Positions 24,498-32,567 of a stretch of 45,953 nucleotides of DNA are shown one piece after another; positions within the stretch are counted from its first letter, which is position 1; each line of letters starts with the position of its first letter. Position numbers and translations under genes: made by a program. The stretch is taken from the NCBI GenBank assembly GCA_018266955.1, contig JAFDZI010000040.1:1-45953 (forward strand), given 5' to 3'. Origin of the DNA: Bacteroidota bacterium. Its GTDB lineage: Bacteria > Bacteroidota > Bacteroidia > Flavobacteriales > Weeksellaceae. The notes under the pieces were generated by a model. The model worked only from the letters and a program-made list of their open reading frames with translations. It was not told the origin of the DNA and searched no databases.

Positions 24498-25487
24498 TTA
24501 TTTAATTTTATCCATAATGGTTTTTACTTCTTCTGCGGTAGTGGTTTTGCCATTATTACCCCAGCTGGTTCTTTCATGATTGATGATGGCGGCAACTTCT
24601 TCTGGTTTTAGATTGGCGGTTGTTCCCACTGGTGGCATCACACCATAGGCAGGAGCTAATCCGTTGTATCCTTTCATAATAATGGTAATGTAAAGTTCCA
24701 AATCTTCACCGGTTACTACCTTGTCGCCTTTCAAAGGAGGGAATGCACCAGGAACGCCTTCGCCACTACTTTGGTGACAGGTTGCACAATGGGTATTGAA
24801 AAGGTTTTCTCCATCGGGAAGTCCATTGGCGCTGGCAGTACTTGCTTTTTTCTCGGATTTGTACAAAAATTCTTTTGGAGGAATGGATTTTGGAAGCTCG
24901 GTTTGTTTTAATGATAATAAATACGCTACTAAATCTTTGGCATCTTGTGAGGCTACAATTTTACCATCAATTCCTATCCTAAATTTATCTGGAACTTTTA
25001 CTTCTACATCGTGTATGCCTAATTCGGGTTTTACCAAGAAAAGCCATTTATACGAAGGCATTACAGACTCCGGAACTACGGCTCTTGGGTTGTAAAGATG
25101 GGTGTACTGCCAATCGGTGCTGGGTTGTCTGCTTCCTACATTGGTAAGGTCTGGTCCCGTTCTCTCGGAGCCTAAAAGATTGGCGGTATTTTGCCAAATA
25201 TTTTCTCTTTTATTTCTGGCATAATCTGCTGCGATGCTGGGTCTGTTTCCGAATACTTGATCCATATCCACATTTCTAACTTGTTGGGTATGACATGCGA
25301 TACAACCTTCGGCAATAAAAATTTCTTTTCCTCTTTGTTCTTGTTCAGTCAAAGGTTTGCTATTCGGTAAAGGTTGATAATCGCTCATGCTTTGCAAGGC
25401 AGGGAATATACAAATGATGAGTGCTAATCCTAGGAATAAAACCAAGGCAGTACTAAATAATTTCTTTTGATTGTTAAAAAAATCCAT
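24498..25487 (-). CDS. cbb3-like oxidase cytochrome subunit (CcoO-like) fused to a second cytochrome c domain
   Basis: 329 residues from MDFFNNQKKLF. One N-terminal membrane helix, then a CcoO-type monohaem domain with C62-IA-C65-H66 (EGCIACHTQQVRN) and candidate Met ligand in PESVMPSYKW. A linker leads to a second cytochrome c domain with C234-AT-C237-H238 and Met in YGVMPPVG. In classic cbb3 oxidases the extra haems are on a separate CcoP; here one is fused to CcoO. The start at 25487 is 10 bp after the CcoN-like stop; the ATG at 25508 would overlap it by 11 bp and cannot be excluded. Confidence 0.88.
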   Translation of the reverse strand: MDFFNNQKKLFSTALVLFLGLALIICIFPALQSMSDYQPLPNSKPLTEQEQRGKEIFIAEGCIACHTQQVRNVDMDQVFGNRPSIAADYARNKRENIWQNTANLLGSERTGPDLTNVGSRQPSTDWQYTHLYNPRAVVPESVMPSYKWLFLVKPELGIHDVEVKVPDKFRIGIDGKIVASQDAKDLVAYLLSLKQTELPKSIPPKEFLYKSEKKASTASANGLPDGENLFNTHCATCHQSSGEGVPGAFPPLKGDKVVTGEDLELYITIIMKGYNGLAPAYGVMPPVGTTANLKPEEVAAIINHERTSWGNNGKTTTAEEVKTIMDKIK

Positions 25488-25497
25488 GTCTTTATTC

Positions 25498-27222
25498 TTA
25501 TTTAGCATTTACAATAGTTAAAATTTCTTCTGGGGTTTCAGGAAGGGTTATTTCTTTTCTTGGAACAACCATTCTGTAGAAATTATACGCAAAAACAAAG
25601 TGGGAAAGCCACATCAGTGTACCACCAACGGCTCTGAATACCCAATAAGGAACCGATTGTACCACTCCTTTGATGAAGGGTTCTTTGTCCATCCACATGA
25701 GTCCTTTTTCGGTAGAACCTATCATTAATGAGAAAATATAAATCATGAGACCTACCAAAGCCAGCCAGAAATGTAGTCCTACTGTTAGACTTGGTGGTTC
25801 GAGTGAAGTAATTCTTGGGACCAATGTATAGGTAAAAGAGAATAGCATAAAGGTGATGATTCCGTACATCGTCATGTGAGAATGAGCAACGGTAAAGTCG
25901 GTAAAGTGCCATACGAGATTTGCCCAACGAAAAGCTTCGGCAGTTCCTTGTAACGAGCCAGAAAAATAAAAAATAACCGATACCACATAAAATGGCATGA
26001 TGTAGCTCCATCTTAATTTATGCCAAGAGCCCTTCATGGTCATCATAAAGTTGAAACTACCTGCTACTACAGGTACTACCATATCTACACTGGCAATAAT
26101 GGCTACGGTTTGCAACCACCATGGAATGGGGCTGAAGATAAAATGATGGGTTCCGATAAGGGTGTAAAATAATATTTGTGTCCAGAAAGCCAAAACACTT
26201 AGGCTGTAGGAATATACGGGAGTATCTAATTCTTGAGGCAGAAAATAGTACATTAATCCTAGATTTAAAAACATAAACCACATTCCCACCGCTTGGTGCA
26301 TATAGAAACCTTGCACAATGGTTTCGCCTAAACCGTCTTGCCAAAAAGGGAGATAGCCAATAAGGACGATAACAGCAATAAACATCATGGCGGCTACAAT
26401 GTACCAGTTGGAAACATATATTTCTTTGGTGGTTCTGGTATTAATGGTTTTAATGAAATTGTATAAACTAATTCCAATTCCAAGGGCAAAAAGTCCCATT
26501 ACCGGCCAGATATATTCTCTGTACTCTCCACCACTATTGTTGATGCCTGCCATGAGGCAGATGCTTCCAATCCCAACGGCACTGGCCATTAAAATTAAAC
26601 TGTAGTAGCCTAATTTTATACTGAAGATTTTTGTGTTTCCCACTCTTGGGACAACAAAATACGAAAGCCCAACCATGGCAGTTGAAGCCCAGCCCCAAAA
26701 GACCATATTGGTATGTACGGGTCTTAGTCTTCCAAAACTTAGCCAACTCACATGATCGGCGTCGGGAGCAACGAATTTAATTCCGAGATATTCCCCAACA
26801 GAAGTCCCGATCAGTAGCCATAAGATGCTTATACCAAGGTAGCTTAAGATAAGTTTTTTTTCTTGATTGGGAATTTCCAGAATGGCAAGTCTTTTTCTTT
26901 TGGATGCCAAAAACCGTATATCTTCAACTTCATTTGACTTTCGGATAAGTCCTTTTGAATCGTCAATAGTAGCAGTGTTGGGCATAAGTTCATCGCCACT
27001 TAATTGGAATTCTAGTTCTTTTTTTCTTTTTTCTAAACTCGCAATCTCATCAGCAGGTAAGGAAAGGATTTTCTGATTGATTTTTTTTAACTCAATTTTT
27101 TTTAATGTTTGATTGATCATTCTGTTTACTCGAATAATCAGCAATATCAACATGAAAATAACTGGGATTAGTAATAAGAAGAGTGTAATTTGAACACTAC
27201 TTTCGCTTAAATTATTTTCCAT
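25498..27222 (-). CDS. Divergent cbb3-type haem-copper oxidase catalytic subunit (CcoN-like)
   Basis: 574 residues, about 13 membrane helices. An extra N-terminal helix (13-31) and a charged, probably coiled region (35-125) precede the core. Metal ligands by position: H170 (RPVHTNMVFWGW), H309 (FYMHQAVG), H359-H360 (IGTHHF), H447 and H449 (VAHSHMTMYG). Y353 lies 44 residues after H309 and 6 before H359, as for the cross-linked His-Tyr pair of cbb3 oxidases. The usual Glu of the FEGP segment is Q425 (SLQGTAEA). This supports oxygen reduction rather than NO reduction, but a variant clade is likely. First gene of a four-gene cluster. Confidence 0.88.
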   Translation of the reverse strand: MENNLSESSVQITLFLLLIPVIFMLILLIIRVNRMINQTLKKIELKKINQKILSLPADEIASLEKRKKELEFQLSGDELMPNTATIDDSKGLIRKSNEVEDIRFLASKRKRLAILEIPNQEKKLILSYLGISILWLLIGTSVGEYLGIKFVAPDADHVSWLSFGRLRPVHTNMVFWGWASTAMVGLSYFVVPRVGNTKIFSIKLGYYSLILMASAVGIGSICLMAGINNSGGEYREYIWPVMGLFALGIGISLYNFIKTINTRTTKEIYVSNWYIVAAMMFIAVIVLIGYLPFWQDGLGETIVQGFYMHQAVGMWFMFLNLGLMYYFLPQELDTPVYSYSLSVLAFWTQILFYTLIGTHHFIFSPIPWWLQTVAIIASVDMVVPVVAGSFNFMMTMKGSWHKLRWSYIMPFYVVSVIFYFSGSLQGTAEAFRWANLVWHFTDFTVAHSHMTMYGIITFMLFSFTYTLVPRITSLEPPSLTVGLHFWLALVGLMIYIFSLMIGSTEKGLMWMDKEPFIKGVVQSVPYWVFRAVGGTLMWLSHFVFAYNFYRMVVPRKEITLPETPEEILTIVNAK

Positions 27223-27256
27223 AGTATATAGATTAAAACTATCGTATTTTATATTG

Positions 27257-27264
27257 CAAAAGTA
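27257..27264 (-). promoter_or_regulatory. Probable promoter -7 box of the oxidase cluster
   Basis: TACTTTTG on the minus strand, 35 bp before the CcoN-like ATG. No clear -33 box and no obvious FNR/CRP palindrome. Confidence 0.45.
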
Positions 27265-27469
27265 TTTTCAAAAAAAAGTGATTGTTAATGACTGAAGTCA
27301 GTAGGGAATTCAAAATAAATGTGTATTTTATATTGTAAAACTAATATAATCGAATATTTGTTATGGATGATGGAATGTGATGTAAAAATTTAATCTTCAT
27401 AATTTATAAAATTAATAATCCGAATGAGATTGTTGAATTTTAAATTAGTGATTTGTTAAAATATTTTCA

Positions 27470-27477
27470 TATTTTTG
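27470..27477 (+). promoter_or_regulatory. Probable -7 promoter element of the MarC-family gene
   Basis: TATTTTTG, 21 bp before ATG 27498; it lies after the upstream in-frame ATG at 27453 and so excludes it as start. Confidence 0.5.
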
Positions 27478-27497
27478 CAAAATTAATAAAATGCATT

Positions 27498-28094
27498 ATG
27501 TTGGATCATTTCTCATTAAAAGAAACCTTAACGGCAACCATGATTTTATTTGCTGTTATCGATATTTTAGGTTCCATACCTATCATTGTAAGTCTAAAAC
27601 AAAAGTTTGGCAAGATTGATGCTGAAAGAGCTACAGTAGTAGCCGGACTATTAATGATTTGTTTTTTGTATGTTGGAAAACAGATGCTTAATTTTATTGG
27701 AGTAGATGTAAATTCCTTTGCCATCGCAGGGGCTTTTGTTATTTTCATCATTGCGATTGAAATGATTTTGGGTATAGAAATTAATAAAAGTACCGAGGCA
27801 AAATCAGCTTCTATTGTACCGATTGCTTTTCCATTAATTTCTGGAGCGGGTACTCTTACCACAACGCTTTCACTAAAATCCCAGTACCATGATATTAATA
27901 TTATTTTGGCCATTATCATCAATACGGTTTTTGTATATTTCATATTAAAATCGGCCAATTGGATTGAAGAAAAAATGGGGGATGCCACATTGCAAATTTT
28001 GCAAAAGGTATTTGGGGTAATCTTATTGGCTATTTCCATTAAATTATTTACCACCAATTTAGCTGAACTTGTTGCAACTTATGTTAGGTTTTAA
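27498..28094 (+). CDS. MarC family integral membrane protein
   Basis: 198 residues from MLDHFSLKETLTATMILF. Six predicted membrane helices. Family segments: FAVIDILGSIPIIVSL near the start, VPIAFPLISGAGTLTT in the middle. MarC (once linked to multiple antibiotic resistance, later not supported) is a membrane family of unknown transport role. Single gene. The 15-codon upstream extension to 27453 contains the promoter box and has no hydrophobic signal, so it is dropped. Confidence 0.88.
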   Translation: MLDHFSLKETLTATMILFAVIDILGSIPIIVSLKQKFGKIDAERATVVAGLLMICFLYVGKQMLNFIGVDVNSFAIAGAFVIFIIAIEMILGIEINKSTEAKSASIVPIAFPLISGAGTLTTTLSLKSQYHDINIILAIIINTVFVYFILKSANWIEEKMGDATLQILQKVFGVILLAISIKLFTTNLAELVATYVRF

Positions 28095-28178
28095 TCCAAA
28101 GTCTTAGTACTTTTGTAGCCTTAAAAAATGCTCTTTCTATTGTCAATTGAGCTTAGAGAGCAACTGTAAAACTTTGAA

Positions 28179-28265
28179 AAATCGTTGTTTAGCCAAGGTT
28201 GGTAAAGAATTAACTATGGAAATAAAACGATTGATTAGATTAATAAAAGAAATAAATATCTACAA
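28179..28265 (+). repeat. Degenerate leader repeat, copy F
   Basis: Before ATG 28266 are arms AATCGTT (28180-28186) and AACGATT (28226-28232), a perfect 7-bp stem at the family position, 33 nt from the ATG, with the common end AATAAATATCTACAA. The core AATGAAGAT is not conserved. The arms differ from copies A-E at two pairs, both compensated. Confidence 0.45.
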
Positions 28266-28460
28266 ATGAAAACTATTTACAAAGTATTTTTGGTATTATT
28301 CATCGTTTTTTTAGGAGTTAATCTCTATGTAATCGATTGGGAATTAGGTTTTATGAATGAAGAAAACAGTTCGGTACATGTCTCCTTGGTTGCTTCTGTT
28401 ATAGGTTTGCTTTTTGTGTGGGTAATGCATACTTGGAGTAAATTGGCAGAAAATAAATGA
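28266..28460 (+). CDS. Small two-helix membrane protein
   Basis: 64 residues. Two membrane helices (about 5-22 and 39-58) joined by an acidic periplasmic loop (DWELGFMNEENSS), both ends cytoplasmic. No recognised family, although small proteins of this layout are common in Bacteroidota. The leader carries the AATAAATATCTACAA end and a compensated stem of the leader repeat family. A terminator lies directly downstream. Gene reality is supported by the leader and terminator. Confidence 0.7.
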   Translation: MKTIYKVFLVLFIVFLGVNLYVIDWELGFMNEENSSVHVSLVASVIGLLFVWVMHTWSKLAENK

Positions 28461-28466
28461 AAATAA

Positions 28467-28495
28467 AAAAGCTTATCCAACCAGGGTAAGCTTTT
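28467..28495. terminator. Bidirectional terminator between the 28266 gene and the isochorismate synthase gene
   Basis: AAAAGCTTA (28467-28475) pairs with TAAGCTTTT (28487-28495), extended by CC/GG inside, with T- and A-tracts on both sides. It includes the stop codon of the minus-strand gene. Confidence 0.75.
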
Positions 28496-29453
28496 ATTTT
28501 AGTATTATTTCATCGGTCAATGCACAAGATTTTAATTCTGTCTCTTGCCATTCTTTTTCTGGATAACTATCTTTGGTAATTCCACCTCCTACGAATAATT
28601 CTGCATGATTTTTATAGAATTTACCGCATCGTAAATTGACAAAAGCGTATAAATGTTCGTCGGTTTCTATACGGCTGTAGCCTGCGTATAACTCTCGATC
28701 GAATTGTTCCAGGTTTTTAATCCAATTTTTGCAATCCTCCTTTGGAAAGCCACATACCGCAGGGGTAGGGTGTAATTCTTGTATTATGGCATCTATTTTA
28801 TCATAGTCTGTACGGATGGAAAAGTCGGTTCGTAAATGTTTTATTTTCCCGGAAATATGATCGTAAGTTTCGGATTGTTGTACTTGATCTGCATATTTAG
28901 ATAGAATTTCATGAATAAAATCGCTCACTGGCTTTTGTTCTTCTATCTCTTTTTTTGTCCATGCTTCATTAACAGGTAGTGTACCCGCCAAACTCATGGT
29001 AGAAAATATTTTAGTTTTTTTATTAAAACACCCCAAAACTTCAGAAAAAGCCCCCATCCATGCACGGTTGTTTTCAGAAAAAGCATATACAAAAGCAGTA
29101 GGATATTTGTTGCAAAGATTTAGGAAGGAGTCCGCCAATTTAATTTCATTGTATGGTATGATTTTTTTCCTTGCAATCACTAATTTAGGGATTGCTTCTT
29201 TTTGAATTAATTTTATAGAATTGTTAATTTTTTCTAAATATTTTGATTTTTCTTCAATTTGAAATTGATGATGAGCTATGGGCAAATCAAAATTTATATG
29301 TTGAATTTCTTCTTTGGTTATTGCGATAATTTCACCATGAAAATTCAAAGAGTTCTCCCCATCAAAAGGATGGAAAGAAAGATGGTTGCCAACTGAATTG
29401 TTTTGGATGGTAAAAAATTGATTTTGATGGGGTAGTTTAAAAATGATCATCAA
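28494..29453 (-). CDS. menF: Isochorismate synthase (MenF/EntC-type chorismate-binding enzyme)
   Basis: 319 residues, shorter than E. coli MenF because the N-terminal region is reduced. Converts chorismate to isochorismate. Chorismate-binding motifs: MSLAGTLP, HLRTDF, HPTPAVCGFPK, RELYAGYS and the metal-binding end LFVGGGITKDSYPEKEWQET. The neighbour 29537-29971 is a hotdog thioesterase fitting DHNA-CoA hydrolysis, so the menaquinone pathway is the likely role; a siderophore role (EntC) is possible but no siderophore genes are seen. Last gene of a three-gene minus-strand group. Confidence 0.88.
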   Translation of the reverse strand: MMIIFKLPHQNQFFTIQNNSVGNHLSFHPFDGENSLNFHGEIIAITKEEIQHINFDLPIAHHQFQIEEKSKYLEKINNSIKLIQKEAIPKLVIARKKIIPYNEIKLADSFLNLCNKYPTAFVYAFSENNRAWMGAFSEVLGCFNKKTKIFSTMSLAGTLPVNEAWTKKEIEEQKPVSDFIHEILSKYADQVQQSETYDHISGKIKHLRTDFSIRTDYDKIDAIIQELHPTPAVCGFPKEDCKNWIKNLEQFDRELYAGYSRIETDEHLYAFVNLRCGKFYKNHAELFVGGGITKDSYPEKEWQETELKSCALTDEIILK

Positions 29454-29536
29454 AAAAATCTAATATGAAACAATTTATTTTAATTAAGTTTTGCATTAAA
29501 AGTACAAAACAGAAAAAGTATTGCCTTTTCTAAAAA

Positions 29537-29971
29537 TTATACTTTACCAATCGGTATTATATTATTGGTCATGGTGGTATGGTTAATGAGATTTCCTTTT
29601 TCATCTCGAACTTCAATTTGCGATACATGTAATGTACTGCCTTTTCGGATAAAAGAAGCAATTCCTGTAACGATACCATCTTTTTTTGCCCTTAAGTGGT
29701 TGGAGTTGATGTTGGTCCCTACAGGAACTACTTTGGAGGTATCCACATGCAAATAGGAGAGACAGGATCCTAAAGTTTCTGCCAAAACACAACTCGCTCC
29801 ACCATGCAAGATGCCATAAGGTTGGTGGGTTTTGTCTTGAACTGGCATTGTGGCTGTAAGTGTATCCTCGGTAACATCGGTGAAAATAATATCCAAATGA
29901 TGCGCCATGGTTTTTCCATTTCGCCATTCGTTCAGTTGCTTTAGTATCTCTTCTTTTTTTGTGAAATCCAT
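29537..29971 (-). CDS. Hotdog-fold acyl-CoA thioesterase, probable DHNA-CoA thioesterase
   Basis: 144 residues, one hotdog domain of the PaaI/MenI type. Motif HGGASCVLAETLGS: H56-GG-A59 and the catalytic acid E65. MenI-type enzymes release 1,4-dihydroxy-2-naphthoate from its CoA ester in menaquinone synthesis, and the isochorismate synthase gene next door makes that role likely. Its 5' leader contains a 7-bp-period purine-rich tract on the minus strand (30005-30039). No signal peptide; cytoplasmic, probably a tetramer. Confidence 0.85.
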   Translation of the reverse strand: MDFTKKEEILKQLNEWRNGKTMAHHLDIIFTDVTEDTLTATMPVQDKTHQPYGILHGGASCVLAETLGSCLSYLHVDTSKVVPVGTNINSNHLRAKKDGIVTGIASFIRKGSTLHVSQIEVRDEKGNLINHTTMTNNIIPIGKV

Positions 29972-30004
29972 GATGTATTTTAAATAATATTAATTTTTTT
30001 TTAG

Positions 30005-30039
30005 TCTTTCCTCTTTCCTCTTTTCTCTTTCCTCTCCCT
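30005..30039 (-). repeat. Degenerate 7-bp tandem array in the thioesterase leader
   Basis: Plus-strand units TCTTTCC, TCTTTCC, TCTTTTC, TCTTTCC, TCTCCCT: five units of exactly 7 bp. It lies between the stop of the acyltransferase gene and the thioesterase ATG, 34 bp upstream of the latter. Confidence 0.6.
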
Positions 30040-30610
30040 AATAAATTTTAGGATTCCAGTTTTCTTTAATTTTGGGTTGAATATCATGTTTGATATAATA
30101 GTCCTGAATTTCCTGCATGATGGTTTCGTAAGATTCGGTTTCCAATCGTTCCAAAGGAATTTTGTACCCCATAAAGAGTGTTTTTCTTTTAAAATCTCCA
30201 GAGGCCAACACCAACGGAACTTTTGCTGCCAGTGCCATGTGGTAAAATCCTTTTCTCCATTTTTCCACTCTACTTCTGGTACCTTCTGGGGTGATAACCA
30301 AAGAAAAATCTTCCTTTTTAAATTGATCGGCAACAAATTGTACCAAATTATTTTTCTGACTACGGTCGATGCCTATGCCGCCCAATCCTCTCACTATTGC
30401 GCCATACCAAGCTTTGGTATGCGCATCTTTGATGATGATTTTTAAGTTTTTTCCCAAAGCCCAATAGGCCAAATTGCCCAAAATATATTCAGAATTATGG
30501 GTATGTGGAGCAACCACCAAGATGCAGCGATTGAAGTTGTTGGTGTCACCATGCAAAACGATTTTCCAACCTAGTATTTTCAAGATTAGTTTTCCGAGTA
30601 ATTTTTTCAT
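30038..30610 (-). CDS. Glycerol-phosphate acyltransferase family protein (PlsC-like)
   Basis: 190 residues from MKKLLGKLILKILG. Lysophospholipid acyltransferase fold. The catalytic H-x4-D is H-T-H-N-S-E here (APHTHNSEY), Glu in place of Asp, and the second motif is ITPEGTRSRVEKWRKGF. Members of this short family are found in flavobacteria and are usually annotated as 1-acyl-glycerol-3-phosphate acyltransferase; the acyl acceptor is uncertain. The reading frame extends 19 codons upstream, but those form no plausible signal and lie over the terminator hairpin region. First gene of the group with the thioesterase and isochorismate synthase. Confidence 0.85.
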   Translation of the reverse strand: MKKLLGKLILKILGWKIVLHGDTNNFNRCILVVAPHTHNSEYILGNLAYWALGKNLKIIIKDAHTKAWYGAIVRGLGGIGIDRSQKNNLVQFVADQFKKEDFSLVITPEGTRSRVEKWRKGFYHMALAAKVPLVLASGDFKRKTLFMGYKIPLERLETESYETIMQEIQDYYIKHDIQPKIKENWNPKIY

Positions 30611-30637
30611 TTTTCTAGGATTAATAACGATAAAAAA

Positions 30638-30662
30638 GAGCATAACAAAAATTGTTATGCTC
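30638..30662 (-). terminator. Strong terminator after the 20-residue ORF
   Basis: An 11-bp perfect stem GAGCATAACAA / TTGTTATGCTC with a 3-nt loop; on the minus strand it is followed by TTTTTT. It lies 27 bp past the stop at 30689. Confidence 0.88.
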
Positions 30663-30688
30663 CACAAAGATATTGATAATTATTCTTT

Positions 30689-30751
30689 TTAAAATAAATT
30701 GGTAATTAAATCGATGAATTTTAAAGCAAATTCAAAAACGAGTTGTATCAT
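30689..30751 (-). CDS. Candidate 20-residue hydrophobic microprotein
   Basis: A 21-codon ORF beginning MIQLVFEFALKF and ending ITNLF, with charged residues E7, K11 and D14 in an otherwise hydrophobic, probably amphipathic helix. It is too short for usual gene callers. Support comes from its surroundings: a promoter at 30789-30820, an A-rich leader (AAAAAACAACACAAA before the ATG) like other genes here, and a strong dedicated terminator. It lies between the PspC gene and the acyltransferase gene. It could be a membrane peptide or a type I toxin-like peptide. No antisense RNA was recognised; function unknown. Confidence 0.5.
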   Translation of the reverse strand: MIQLVFEFALKFIDLITNLF

Positions 30752-30788
30752 TTTGTGTTGTTTTTTAAAGGTTATGATTTGATGGTTA

Positions 30789-30820
30789 CGAAATTACACT
30801 TTCTATTTTTACTAATGCAA
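30789..30820 (-). promoter_or_regulatory. Candidate promoter of the 20-residue ORF
   Basis: On the minus strand TTGC (30817-30820), a 20-bp spacer, TAATTTCG (30789-30796), one base off the TAnnTTTG consensus, 37 bp before ATG 30751. Confidence 0.4.
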
Positions 30821-30863
30821 TTATTTTTGTTAAAAAAAATATAAATCTTTCTCAACAGAGAAG

Positions 30864-32555
30864 TTACTTAGTTTCGATAGATACATTGTCATCTTTAATC
30901 TGTATATTGATGTCCTTCATTTTTTTTAAATCCTTTAATTCTTTCGGGAATTTATCTTTAAGGATTTTTTCAGCTTCTTTTTCGTGGTATTTTTTTCCAT
31001 TGATGGTGATGGAGTCAGAATCTTCGTTGGTGCTAATTTCTAGATTGTTGTTCTTTATTTTAACCCCATTGTTATTGATACTTAGATTAACCGACTCATT
31101 TTTGTTTTCTTCACTCAAATCATGATCGTCCAAGTCCACATTAACATAATCGCTGTTGTTGATGATGGTTTTGTTTTTTGGAACAACCAATTCATATTGT
31201 ACATCATAATCCCTATGTCTGTGGATGTATGGGTATTTATAATAGTTTGGCAATAACAAAGTGTTGTTGATGATTTCAACGGGAACTTCCATTTTTAAGG
31301 GTTGGTTGTAGCCATCTGCATTTTTTTTCACCAACAAATAAGGTGTGAAATTGCCTTCTTTTTTGGTCACTTCTACATACGGGTGATCTTCTTTGTATAT
31401 GGATTTAAGATCTGAGTATATTTCGTCGCCATAAGATTTAAAGTTTTCTGGGATCATTACTTTTTTATAATCGATGTACAAGGTATCCGAAGTTGTATTA
31501 ATGCTTATATTGTCTTCCTCTTCGTTGTGACCAGTGTATTGATTGCTGTATTTAAGTGCTTTAAAACCAAATAAAGCCAAGAAAATAATCCATAGAAAAG
31601 ATAGCCCGGCGAGTACATATCCTGTGTAGTTCAGTTTGGTTTTGGGTGCAATGAGTTTAACGGAAAGAAACATACAAATAAGAGCCGGAATAAAAATGGT
31701 AAGAAATGCGAACACAATACCAAAATACCGTAAGTAAGAATCTTCCAGATAGAATTGAAATTCGCCAGGTAGCGTAATGAAATCCATGTTGATGCTGGCT
31801 CCTAATATAGTAAATGAGCTAAACAATAATGAAATTCCTATGAGTCCAAATAAACCCCCAATGAAAAAACGAATGGCTTTCCAGATACCGCTTCCTGTTC
31901 TGTTGATTAAGGGTTTGTTTTCATTGTATATTTCACCAATTTTTTGGGAGGATTCGTTGGCAAAATCAACCAATTTAGAGGATTCTTGTTTGATGTTGTC
32001 AAAATTCACAGGCTTTCCTTTCATTTTCAGCATATCCGATGTGGTTTTTGCCACTGGAAGTACAATCCAAAGCAGTACATAAATGGAGATGATAAGTAAA
32101 GTCGATATCCCGGCAGAAACTAATCCTGCTAAAACAAAACCACCCCAAATTACGCGCATCCAAGTAATTTCCATCCCTACATAATGAGCAAGTCCTGCGC
32201 ATACACCGCCAATCTGGGTGTTTTCTGGATCACGAAATAATTGCTTCTCAATATGGGTATTATTTATTTTTTTATCTTTTGCAAAGTAGGCTTCTTCTTG
32301 TTCTTCAATGATTTCTGGACTTCCTATTTGAGCAATAATTTTCTCTACATCCGCATCATTTATTACTTCTCTTTTGTCCAATGATTCTTTGAAGAGTTCC
32401 ACCATTCTTATTTCGATATCGTGTATTACTTCTTCAGCTTCAGAGGCGTCCAAAGAGTTTCTGAGTGCAGTAAGATAATCACTCAGTTTTAAGTAGGCAT
32501 GTTCTTCTATCATAAAAGAAAAACCGGCAAGTCCTATAGATAGTGTTTTGTTCAT
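30864..32555 (-). CDS. PspC-domain membrane protein
   Basis: 563 residues. A cytoplasmic helical N-terminal region (about 15-95) with repeats of Glu-rich helices resembles the HAAS-type domain that often accompanies PadR regulators. A PspC domain follows (about 106-168: FRDPENTQIGGVCAGLAHYVG then two helices), then three further membrane helices and a large periplasmic C-terminal domain (from about 345), rich in Asn, Asp and Lys, that looks beta-helical. PspC domains act in envelope stress signalling. Co-transcribed with the upstream PadR gene, 12 bp away. A weak hairpin (TTCTC/GAGAA, 30849-30862) follows its stop. Confidence 0.88.
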   Translation of the reverse strand: MNKTLSIGLAGFSFMIEEHAYLKLSDYLTALRNSLDASEAEEVIHDIEIRMVELFKESLDKREVINDADVEKIIAQIGSPEIIEEQEEAYFAKDKKINNTHIEKQLFRDPENTQIGGVCAGLAHYVGMEITWMRVIWGGFVLAGLVSAGISTLLIISIYVLLWIVLPVAKTTSDMLKMKGKPVNFDNIKQESSKLVDFANESSQKIGEIYNENKPLINRTGSGIWKAIRFFIGGLFGLIGISLLFSSFTILGASINMDFITLPGEFQFYLEDSYLRYFGIVFAFLTIFIPALICMFLSVKLIAPKTKLNYTGYVLAGLSFLWIIFLALFGFKALKYSNQYTGHNEEEDNISINTTSDTLYIDYKKVMIPENFKSYGDEIYSDLKSIYKEDHPYVEVTKKEGNFTPYLLVKKNADGYNQPLKMEVPVEIINNTLLLPNYYKYPYIHRHRDYDVQYELVVPKNKTIINNSDYVNVDLDDHDLSEENKNESVNLSINNNGVKIKNNNLEISTNEDSDSITINGKKYHEKEAEKILKDKFPKELKDLKKMKDINIQIKDDNVSIETK

Positions 32556-32567
32556 CTTATTTTGTTT

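Noticed and set aside
25498..27222. Nitric oxide reductase (NorB) assignment for the oxidase
   Set aside because: The Tyr at the cbb3 cross-link position and the CcoN-like spacing favour oxygen reductase; only the Glu to Gln change argues otherwise.
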